From contig NZ_VSEY01000020.1 in NCBI RefSeq assembly GCF_008086045.1, forward strand, positions 167,148-231,147: a DNA stretch of 64,000 nt. Direction: 5' to 3'. The notes under the pieces are model-generated. The model was not told the DNA's origin and did no database searches. It saw only the letters and a program-made list of their open reading frames with translations. Source of the DNA: Nonomuraea sp. PA05. Lineage in GTDB: Bacteria; Actinomycetota; Actinomycetes; Streptosporangiales; Streptosporangiaceae. How positions within the stretch are numbered: position 1 is the first letter of the stretch; each line of letters opens with the position of its first letter. The position numbers and the translations under genes are program-made. Of this stretch, positions 57,550 through 64,000 are shown one piece after another.

Positions 57550-58143
57550 CTACGCCAGGTAGCGCACCAGCATGAGCTTGAGCTCGTCCACCAGCTCGGC
57601 CGACCGCTCGGGCCCAGCCGAAGTGATCATCGGCATCACCGCCTTCACCATGGCCAGCGCCATGGTCCCCGTGAGCCGCGCGCGTTCCTCGGACAGCTCG
57701 GGCGAGCGCCGCCGCAGCATGTCCGCGATGTGCCCCGCGATGTCCTCGTGCAGCCGCTGCGACGCCGCCGCGAGCTGGTCGCCGGTGGCCGTGCCGTACA
57801 GCAGCGACCAGTACGCGGGCGACGCGCTCTTGAACCGCACGCTCTCGTCCACGAGCTGCCCCACCAGCGCCTCCAGCGGCACCTGCGGTGTGACGGCGGC
57901 CAGCCGTCCGGCCCAGAACTCCTGCCGGTCGACCGTGTAGCGGGCGACGAGCCCGTCCAGGATCTCCTCCTTGTTCCTGAAGAACTGGTACAGCGACCCC
58001 GGCGACACCCCCGCCCGCGCGGCGACCTGGTTGGTGGTCAGCTCCGGGTAGCCGACCTCGGCGACCACCTGCTCGGCGGCGTCGAGGATCTCGGCCATGC
58101 GCTTCAGGCCGCGCGCCTGCCGGCGGACCGTGCGTTCAGGCAT
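57550..58143 (-). CDS. TetR-family transcriptional regulator
   Basis: 197 residues from ATG 58143 (GAGGAG four to five bases upstream; an upstream GTG in frame is less likely). HTH: ILDAAEQVVAEVGYPELTTNQVAARAGVSPGSLYQFFRNKEE. Ligand domain C-terminal (AYWSLLYGTATGD). Divergent from the MMPL transporter; probably its repressor. Confidence 0.9.
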   Translation of the reverse strand: MPERTVRRQARGLKRMAEILDAAEQVVAEVGYPELTTNQVAARAGVSPGSLYQFFRNKEEILDGLVARYTVDRQEFWAGRLAAVTPQVPLEALVGQLVDESVRFKSASPAYWSLLYGTATGDQLAAASQRLHEDIAGHIADMLRRRSPELSEERARLTGTMALAMVKAVMPMITSAGPERSAELVDELKLMLVRYLA

Positions 58144-58154
58144 GGGTCTCCTCG

Positions 58155-58183
58155 TTGACAAATACGAGCATTCACTTGTATTT
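58155..58183. promoter_or_regulatory. MMPL promoter with embedded TetR operator
   Basis: Plus strand TTGACA (58155-58160) and TGTATT (58177-58182), 16-bp spacer. Inverted arms AAATAC (58160-58165) and GTATTT (58178-58183) lie exactly over the spacer and -10, the classic layout for steric repression by TetR proteins. Confidence 0.7.
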
Positions 58184-58235
58184 CTGGGTCCGACAGTAAA
58201 ACACGAGCAGTTTACCGAGTTTTCGGGGAGACCTC

Positions 58236-60407
58236 ATGGTGACCACTCGCGCCCGTTCCGCCCGCCCGGCCACGAAGGGCCCGCCGCTGCGCAGGCTCGG
58301 CTTCGTGCTTGTCCGCCGCCGCAGGCTGGTGCTCGCGCTGGCCCTGGCGCTGCTGATCGGCGCCGGCGTGCTGGCGGCGGGCGCGGCCTCGGGGCTGTCG
58401 CTGGCGAGGTTCGAGGCGCCGGGGTCGGAGTCCGACCGGGCGCAGGCCGAGCTGGAGAAACGGTTCGGCACCGGCAGCCCCGACATGATCTTCCTGGTGA
58501 CGGCGCGCAGCGGCACCGTGGACGACCCCGCGATCGAGGCGGCGGGAAGGGAGCTGACCGAACGCGTCGGCCGCCACGAGGGCGTGGCCGAGTCCGCCTC
58601 GTACTGGACCCGCGGCAAGCCCGCCACCCTGCGCAGCGAGGACGGCCGGCACGCGCTGATCGTGGTGCGCATCCCCGGCGACGCCGACCACGTGCGCGCC
58701 GGGGTCCTGCCCGCGCTCGTCCCCGAGATCACCAGGGGCGATGACCTGCTCCAGGTGCGGGCCGGGGGAGGGGAGGAGGTGTTCAGGGAGGCCGTGCCGC
58801 TGGCCAGGCAGGACTTCGTCCGGGCCGAGCTGGTCGTCTTCCCGCTGGCGTTCGTGCTGCTCTGGCTCTACCAGCGGCGCGCCATGGCGGCGCTGGTGCC
58901 GATCCTGGCCGGCGTGTACGCCATGGTGATCGGCCTGGCGCTGCTCGGCGGCGTCCTGCTGTACGCCGAGATCTCCACCTTCGCCCTCAACCTGACCCTC
59001 GCCATGGGCCTCGGCCTAGGCATCGACTACTGCCTGTTCGTCATCCAGCGCTTCCGCGAGGAGACGCGGCGCGGCGCCGACCGGGCCGCCGCGGTCGCCG
59101 GGGCGGTCGAGCACGCGGGCAGGACGGTGCTGTTCAGCGGCCTGACGGTGGCCTCGTCGCTGGCCGTGCTGTTCGCGCTGCCGTTCGACTTCCTGCGCTC
59201 CTTCGCCTACGCCGGGATCGCGGTCGTCCTGGGCGGCCTGGTGGCGGCCGTGATCGTGCTGCCCGCCGTGCTGGCCACCATTGGCGGCACAATGCTGCCG
59301 AAGCATCACAGGCTGGAGAGGGCGGACGGTTTCTGGCACGGGCTGGCCACCCGGGTGATGCGCCGCCCGCTGCTGACCGGCGGGCTGGCCACGGTGCTGC
59401 TGCTCGTGCTCGCCTCACCGTTCCTGGGGCTGCGCTTCGGCGTGGCCGACGACCGCGTCCTGCCGCCCGAGGCCGCCTCCCGCCAGACGCAGGAGGTCAT
59501 CCGCCAGACCTTCCCCGCCGAGGAGACCGACGCCATCCAGCTCGTCTCCAGGGACGCCGCCACGGGCGACGTCTCCGGCTACGCCGCCGGCCTGTCCAGG
59601 CTGCCCGGCGTGGCGCAGGTGGACTCCGCGGCCGGCTCGTACGCGGGCGGCGCCCGCGTCGGCGACGGCGACCCGGCCAGGTTCCAGGGGCAGGGCACGT
59701 GGCTGTCGGTGGTCCCGTCGGCGGCGGCGCTGGCCGACGACCCGGTGCGCCTGGCCGAGACCGTACGCGCCGTGCCGCCGCCCTTCGAGGTGCTGGTCGG
59801 CGGCTACCCGGCCGAGCTGTCCGACTACCGCTCCTCCGTCGTGGACCGGCTCCCCCTGCTGCTGGCGCTCATGCTCGGCGTGACGTTCGCCGTCCTGTTC
59901 CTGATGACCAGGAGCGTGGTCATCCCGATCAAGGCGACTCTGCTGAACGCGCTGAGCCTCGGTGTGATGTTCGGCGCCCTCGTCTGGATCTTCCAGGACG
60001 GCAACCTGTCGGGCCTGCTCGGCTTCACCCCGACGGGCACGCTCGACCCCAGCATCCCGATCCTGATGCTCTGCGTCGCCTACGGCCTGTCGATGGACTA
60101 CGAGGTCTTCCTGCTCTCCCGGATCAAGGAGGAGTACGACAGGACGGGCGACACGGAGTCGGCCGTGGCCACGGGCCTGCAGTCGGGGGCGCCGCTGATC
60201 ACCGCGGCGGGCGGCATCCTGGCGCTCACGTTCGCCGCCTACGCCACGGCGTCGGTGACGTTCGTGCAGATGCTGGGCGTCGGCATGGCGGTGGCCGTGC
60301 TGGTGGACGCCACCGTGATCAGGGCGGTGCTGGTGCCGAGCCTGATGCGCCTCGCCGGCCCGCTGAACTGGTGGCCTAGAGGTCGCGCGACCACATCTGC
60401 TCGGTGA
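58236..60407 (+). CDS. MMPL/RND-family transporter
   Basis: 723 residues, 12 TM helices as two repeats, each with an outer loop. Proton-relay motifs: GLGLGIDYCLFVIQRFREE (TM4) and YGLSMDYEVFLLSRIKEE (TM10), both with the Asp-Tyr pair. Exports lipids or drugs. RBS GGGGAG. Its 3' end overlaps the convergent MarR-GNAT gene by 32 bp. Confidence 0.92.
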   Translation: MVTTRARSARPATKGPPLRRLGFVLVRRRRLVLALALALLIGAGVLAAGAASGLSLARFEAPGSESDRAQAELEKRFGTGSPDMIFLVTARSGTVDDPAIEAAGRELTERVGRHEGVAESASYWTRGKPATLRSEDGRHALIVVRIPGDADHVRAGVLPALVPEITRGDDLLQVRAGGGEEVFREAVPLARQDFVRAELVVFPLAFVLLWLYQRRAMAALVPILAGVYAMVIGLALLGGVLLYAEISTFALNLTLAMGLGLGIDYCLFVIQRFREETRRGADRAAAVAGAVEHAGRTVLFSGLTVASSLAVLFALPFDFLRSFAYAGIAVVLGGLVAAVIVLPAVLATIGGTMLPKHHRLERADGFWHGLATRVMRRPLLTGGLATVLLLVLASPFLGLRFGVADDRVLPPEAASRQTQEVIRQTFPAEETDAIQLVSRDAATGDVSGYAAGLSRLPGVAQVDSAAGSYAGGARVGDGDPARFQGQGTWLSVVPSAAALADDPVRLAETVRAVPPPFEVLVGGYPAELSDYRSSVVDRLPLLLALMLGVTFAVLFLMTRSVVIPIKATLLNALSLGVMFGALVWIFQDGNLSGLLGFTPTGTLDPSIPILMLCVAYGLSMDYEVFLLSRIKEEYDRTGDTESAVATGLQSGAPLITAAGGILALTFAAYATASVTFVQMLGVGMAVAVLVDATVIRAVLVPSLMRLAGPLNWWPRGRATTSAR

Positions 60408-61287
60408 CCTCGACCCCGTTCTCCACGCCCTTCTCCTCCGAGTCCAGCTCGAACCCGGCTGCCTGGTAGATGCGCCGCGCGCTCTCCAGGCAGTCGCGCG
60501 TCCACAGCTCGATCCGCTTGAACCCCTCGGCCCGCGCGTGCCGCAGGCACTCGTCCACCAGCCGCCGCCCGATGCCCAGTCCCCGGGCGGACGGCTCGAC
60601 CAGCAGCATGCGCAGCTTGGCCGTCGTGTCGTCCTGCCGCACGCAGAACACGCAGCCGGCCCGCTCGCCGTCGACCTCGGCGATCCACCCGGCGTCGCGC
60701 GAGAAGTCGAGGCCGCCCACGATCCTGGCGACGAGCTGCTCGAACTCCACGCCCCAGCCGTACTCGGCGGCGTAGAGCGCGCCGTGCCTGAAGGCGACCC
60801 AGCCCAGGTCGCCGGCGCGCGGCGGCCTGATCACGTACGGCGCGCGCCCCTGCCCGCCGCCCAGCAACCGCCTGATCGCCGCCATGCCGGCGACCAGCCG
60901 CTCCTGGTCGGCCTCCGGGAGCCCGCCGAGCAGGGCGCCGATCTCCTCCGACGAGCGCCGGTCGAGCGCCGCGAAGACGCCGGCCCCCGCCTCGGTGAGC
61001 GCGACCACGTGCTTGCGCGCGTCGCTCGCCGAACGCTCCCGCAGCACCAGTCCGTCGCCCTCGAAGCGGGCCAGGATCCGGCTGAGGTAGCCCGCGTCCA
61101 GGCCGAGCAGCCCGCGCAGCTCGCCGGTCTCCATCCGCTCGGCGTGCGCCAGCTCGAACAGCACCCTCACCTCGGTCAGCGAGTACGGCGAGTCAAGCAT
61201 CCCTGCCTGGAGCGCGCCGATCACCTTCGTATAGAACCGGTTGAAGGCTCTGACCTCAGAAACCCTTGCTTCTGTCAACGAACTCAT
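60376..61287 (-). CDS. MarR-GNAT fusion: regulator with acetyltransferase domain
   Basis: 303 residues from ATG 61287 (GTG 61293 possible). N-terminal MarR winged helix (about 10-145: SLTEVRVLFELAHAERMETGEL; LDAGYLSRILARFEGDGLV), C-terminal GNAT domain (about 155-303) with the acetyl-CoA loop PSARGLGIGRRLVDE and the usual AGF end. Similar fusions are widely annotated as bifunctional HTH/GNAT proteins. Divergent from the lactonase by 31 bp. Confidence 0.9.
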   Translation of the reverse strand: MSSLTEARVSEVRAFNRFYTKVIGALQAGMLDSPYSLTEVRVLFELAHAERMETGELRGLLGLDAGYLSRILARFEGDGLVLRERSASDARKHVVALTEAGAGVFAALDRRSSEEIGALLGGLPEADQERLVAGMAAIRRLLGGGQGRAPYVIRPPRAGDLGWVAFRHGALYAAEYGWGVEFEQLVARIVGGLDFSRDAGWIAEVDGERAGCVFCVRQDDTTAKLRMLLVEPSARGLGIGRRLVDECLRHARAEGFKRIELWTRDCLESARRIYQAAGFELDSEEKGVENGVEVTEQMWSRDL

Positions 61288-61318
61288 TGCCACAGTCAAC
61301 CATAGGAGGAACCCCGCT

Positions 61319-62224
61319 GTGAAGTACGTACGCATAGGCGGGTACGGCCCTGGCATCGTCACGATCGGCGGCGACCTCACCCGGGTGACGGCGCCCTCGT
61401 TCCTGGCCGCCCACCCCTCGCTGCCGGTGCTGTACGCCGTCGGCGAGCTCGAACGCGGCTGGCTCAGCGCGTTCCGGGCGGACGGGGCGCGGCTCGGCGC
61501 GCTGGACGAGCGCCCAAGCGAGGGGCACAGCCCCTGCCACGTCGCCGTGGAGCCGGACGGCGGCCTGCTCGCGGTGGCCAACTACGGCGACGGCACGGCC
61601 ACCCTCTACCGGCTGGACGAGCGGGGCGCGTTCGCGGGCGAGCCGATCGTCCTGCGCCACCAGGGCTCGGGCCCGGACGCCGGCCGCCAGGAAGGGCCGC
61701 ACGCCCACCAGGCCGTCTTCCACGACGGCCTCCTGCACGTCTCCGACCTCGGCACCGACGAGATCCGCCGCTACCACTACGACGGCACCCCGCTGGAGCC
61801 CGTCACCCTGGCCCCCGGCACCGGCCCGCGCCACTTCGCCTTCGCGGGCTCGCGCCTGTACGTGGCGGGCGAGCTCGACGGCACCGTCACGCTGATCGAC
61901 GGCGAGCGCCGCACGGTCGTCCGCGCCTCCCGCCAGGAAGGCGACAACGCCCCCTCCCACCTGGAGCTCCACGGCGACTTCGTCTACGTCGCCAACCGCG
62001 GCCCGAACACGATCTCCGTGCTGCGCGCCGCCGACCTGTCGCCCGTCGCCGAGGTGCCCTCGGGCGGCACCTGGCCCCGGCACTTCGCCATCGACGGCGA
62101 GCGCATGTACGTGGCCAACCAGAACGCCAACACCGTCACCTCCTTCACCCTCAGGGACGGGGTGCCGGAGCCCGACGGGCAGTCGTCCGAGGTGGAAAGC
62201 CCGGCCTGCGTGCTGATCATGTAA
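61319..62224 (+). CDS. Lactonase, 7-bladed beta-propeller family (6-phosphogluconolactonase-like)
   Basis: 301 residues from GTG 61319 (AGGAGGA eight bases upstream). Family motifs: SPCHVAVEPDGGLLAVANYGDG, GPHAHQAVFHDGLLHVSDLGTD, GPRHFAFAGS, PSHLELHGDFVYVANRG, WPRHFAIDGERMYVANQN. Hydrolyses 6-phosphogluconolactone or a related lactone. No zwf/gnd genes nearby. Confidence 0.9.
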   Translation: MKYVRIGGYGPGIVTIGGDLTRVTAPSFLAAHPSLPVLYAVGELERGWLSAFRADGARLGALDERPSEGHSPCHVAVEPDGGLLAVANYGDGTATLYRLDERGAFAGEPIVLRHQGSGPDAGRQEGPHAHQAVFHDGLLHVSDLGTDEIRRYHYDGTPLEPVTLAPGTGPRHFAFAGSRLYVAGELDGTVTLIDGERRTVVRASRQEGDNAPSHLELHGDFVYVANRGPNTISVLRAADLSPVAEVPSGGTWPRHFAIDGERMYVANQNANTVTSFTLRDGVPEPDGQSSEVESPACVLIM

Positions 62225-62276
62225 GGAGTTCGCCAAGTCGCGGCCCAGCGGAGGGCGCGGTCCCGACCATGGGCGG

Positions 62277-63704
62277 GTGCGCAAGATCCTGCTCGCCCTC
62301 GCCCTCGCCGTCGCCCTCTGTGCCGCCGGTTGCGGCCGGGCGCCCGCCGCCGAGGCGCCCGTGACCCAGCCGGCCGCCCAGCCGGTCGCCACGTCGGCCG
62401 GCACGTCGGCCGGCACGTCGGCCGGCACGCCGCCGGTCGGCGACGTGCAGGAGTCGTGGCGGATCACCCGGCACGGCGCCGAGCACGAGATCGAGGGCTA
62501 CGCCGACGAGGTGAGCGTGCTGCCGGGGGAGCGGTTCCGGCTGCACGTCTCCACCACCGCGCCACGCTTCTCCGCCAGCGCCTTCCGCATGGGCGCCAAC
62601 CCGTCCAAGGTGTGGGAGTCCGCGCGGGTGCGCGGCGAGCGGCAGGCGCCCGCCAGGATCGTGAACGGCACCGCGAGCGCCGCCCACTGGTCGCCGTCGC
62701 TGACCGTGGAGACCGGCGGCTGGCCCGAAGGCGCCTACCTCGTCCGGCTCGACGCCTCCACCGGCGCCCAGCGCTACGTCCCGATCACCGTGCGCTCCGC
62801 CTCCGCCGCCGGGCGCGTCGTGATCGTCAACGCGGTCACCACCTGGCAGGCGTACAACCTGTGGGGCGGCCACAGCCTCTACACCGGCCCCGGCGGGTAC
62901 GCCTCCCGCTCCAGGGCCGTCACCTTCGACCGGCCCTACGACGGCACCGGCGCGCGGCTCTTCCTCGACTTCGAGAAGGAGGCGCTGGCCGTGGCCGAGC
63001 AGAGCGGGGTGCCGCTGGCGTACCTGACGAACCTGGACCTCGTGCCGGGCGCGCTGGACGGCGCCCGCGCGGTGTTCTCGCTCGGGCACGACGAGTACTG
63101 GTCGCCGGGCATGCGCCGGGCCGTCACCCAGGCCAGGGACTCCGGCGCGAACCTGGCCTTCCTCGGCGCCAACGCCGTCTACTGGCGCATCGCCATGCGT
63201 GGCAGGCAGGTGCTGTGCGACAAGGAACGGCTCTGCGAGCTGTGGCGGGCGTCGGATCCGGAGAGCTCTTTGGTGGGGCAGATGTACGACTGCTTTCCCG
63301 CCGACGGGGTGTACCGGGTGAGCCGGCCGGGGCACTGGATCTTCGCGGGGACCGAGGGGCGGCGCTTTCCCGGGATGGTCGGGGTGGAGACCGATCGGGT
63401 GTCGCGGGGGTCGCCTGACGGGGTGCGGGTGCTGGCCGAGTCGCCGTTCTCGTGCGGGGGGCGGGCCAGTGTGTCGCACAGTACCTATTACACGGCCCCC
63501 AGCGGGGCGGGGGTGTTCGCGTCGGGGACCATGCGGTGGGTTTGCGCGTTGCGGGGGCGGGGGTGCGGGCACGGGGTCACGGACGCCGCCGCGGCCTTCA
63601 CCCGGCGGGCCACGCTCAACCTCCTCACCCGCTTCGCCCGCGGACCCGCGGGGCGCGCGCCCGCGCACGGGGAGACACCGCGCCCCACGAACCCACCCGC
63701 CTGA
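62277..63704 (+). CDS. Secreted N,N-dimethylformamidase large-subunit-like lipoprotein
   Basis: 475 residues from GTG 62277. Lipobox LCAAGC; Thr/Ala/Gly linker with SAGT repeats (about 40-52). The rest matches the N,N-dimethylformamidase beta-subunit-like domain: VNAVTTWQAYNLWGGHSLY, PYDGTGARLF, SLGHDEYWSPGMRRAV (catalytic-looking His/Asp/Glu), LGANAVYWRIAM, STYYTAPSGAGVFA. Deamidase activity is inferred; many members are uncharacterised wall proteins. Confidence 0.8.
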   Translation: MRKILLALALAVALCAAGCGRAPAAEAPVTQPAAQPVATSAGTSAGTSAGTPPVGDVQESWRITRHGAEHEIEGYADEVSVLPGERFRLHVSTTAPRFSASAFRMGANPSKVWESARVRGERQAPARIVNGTASAAHWSPSLTVETGGWPEGAYLVRLDASTGAQRYVPITVRSASAAGRVVIVNAVTTWQAYNLWGGHSLYTGPGGYASRSRAVTFDRPYDGTGARLFLDFEKEALAVAEQSGVPLAYLTNLDLVPGALDGARAVFSLGHDEYWSPGMRRAVTQARDSGANLAFLGANAVYWRIAMRGRQVLCDKERLCELWRASDPESSLVGQMYDCFPADGVYRVSRPGHWIFAGTEGRRFPGMVGVETDRVSRGSPDGVRVLAESPFSCGGRASVSHSTYYTAPSGAGVFASGTMRWVCALRGRGCGHGVTDAAAAFTRRATLNLLTRFARGPAGRAPAHGETPRPTNPPA

Positions 63705-63755
63705 GGGCGGCACACACGCCCGCGCCGCGCGTCTGGTGGCAGGGCGGCGGCGGGC

Positions 63756-63884
63756 TCAGGTGCCGGCGGTGGCCAGGCGGACGGCCGCGCGCCACCGCTC
63801 GTAGGCGCCGTCATCCCGCACCCCCGGCTCGAACCGCCGATCCAGGTGCCACGTCTTACGCAGTTCCCCCTGCGACCCCCACAC
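63756..63884 (-). CDS. glpK: Glycerol kinase (FGGY) C-terminus, truncated by the contig end
   Basis: On the minus strand the readable frame gives VWGSQGELRKTWHLDRRFEP followed by GVRDDGAYERWRAAVRLATA and a stop, aligning with the C-terminus of glycerol kinase (E. coli GlpK: GFWKDLDELKE ... REFRPG ... YAGWKKAV). Too short for the shadow-frame trackers; 43 residues. Upstream sequence dissolves into homopolymers at about 63885, so the rest of the gene is lost. Confidence 0.7.
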   Translation of the reverse strand: MWGSQGELRKTWHLDRRFEPGVRDDGAYERWRAAVRLATAGT

Positions 63885-64000
63885 CCCCCCCCCCCCCCCC
63901 CCCCGGCGCCCCCCCCCCCCCCCGGCCGCCCCCCGGATGGCGGGCCGCCCCCCCCCCGCCCCCGGCCGGGCGGCCCGGGGCCGCAGTGGGCGGGCGGGGG
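63885..64000. other. Low-quality homopolymeric contig end
   Basis: Long runs of C (up to about 22 and 17) broken by G clusters, unlike anything else in the window. It cuts through a coding frame (glpK). Most likely assembly or sequencing noise at a contig end. Confidence 0.8.

Noticed and set aside
1..64000. tRNA, rRNA, IS elements, phage genes or integration sites
   Set aside because: I looked for T-loop text (GGTTCGAATCC), transposase DDE and integrase motifs and saw none; absence cannot be proved by eye.

Overview
The window looks like chromosomal DNA of a high-GC actinomycete, most likely Streptosporangiales (a Nonomuraea-like genus is my guess). Reasons: very high GC with strong third-position bias, GTG/TTG starts and ATGA/GTGA overlaps, an actinobacterial bcc-aa3 respiratory supercomplex locus (ctaCDF, ctaE-qcrCAB), PASTA-less Ser/Thr kinases, a PimB'-type mannosyltransferase and a c-di-AMP riboswitch ahead of an NlpC/P60 gene. 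I see no rRNA, tRNA, CRISPR, phage or IS element. The right end (from about 63,885) dissolves into homopolymeric C/G sequence and is probably a poor contig end.

Layout. 1-11.3 kb: a partial cysteine desulfurase, then ctaC-ctaD-ctaF, an L,D-transpeptidase, trpD with a response-regulator-like gene on the other strand, then ctaE-qcrC-qcrA-qcrB. 11.7-18.7 kb: a stand-alone Lrp/AsnC ligand domain, a DEDDh exonuclease fused to a UvrC-like GIY-YIG nuclease, and a three-gene signalling cassette (two transmembrane Ser/Thr kinases and a Pro-rich membrane protein) sharing one extracytoplasmic domain in four copies. 18.8-26.3 kb: two bacterial-PH membrane proteins (one with an expanded heptad repeat), a LuxR-type two-component system with a polyglycine tract in its kinase, a phosphotransferase, and a coiled-coil/NYN ribonuclease-like protein. 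26.3-32.2 kb: two NlpC/P60 cell-wall hydrolases (the second behind a c-di-AMP riboswitch and apparently starting at CTG), two zinc proteases and a PimB'-like glycosyltransferase. 32.2-36.7 kb: a CUT1 sugar ABC operon lacking its ATPase, a collapsed remnant of an ABC exporter, a coiled-coil gene and a MerR gene ending in a tandem repeat. 36.8-46.6 kb: lipid and housekeeping genes (FadD-type acyl-CoA synthetase, metallophosphoesterase, START-like protein, ArsA-like ATPase, ROK glucokinase, EEP-family phosphatase, secreted propeller-like protein, esterase, PlsC). 46.6-63.9 kb: regulator/effector pairs (MarR-DoxX, LysR-MFS, MerR-VIT/VWA, TetR-MMPL), methionine and trehalose metabolism genes, Dps, a PhoX-like protein, a MarR-GNAT fusion, a lactonase, a secreted dimethylformamidase-like protein, and the C-terminus of a glycerol kinase.

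Recurring themes. (1) Eight genes have a TANNNT -10-like hexamer 6-8 nt before the start codon and no obvious ribosome binding site, suggesting leaderless transcripts. (2) Gaps between convergent genes, and the region just behind some stop codons, are filled by private short tandem arrays (17, 23, 27 and 34 bp); inside genes similar expansions make repetitive linkers. (3) Several gene pairs have clear operators (MarR/DoxX, TetR/MMPL, MerR/VIT-VWA). The best candidates for undescribed biology are the shared sensor domain of the kinase cassette and the CTG-initiated, riboswitch-controlled hydrolase.
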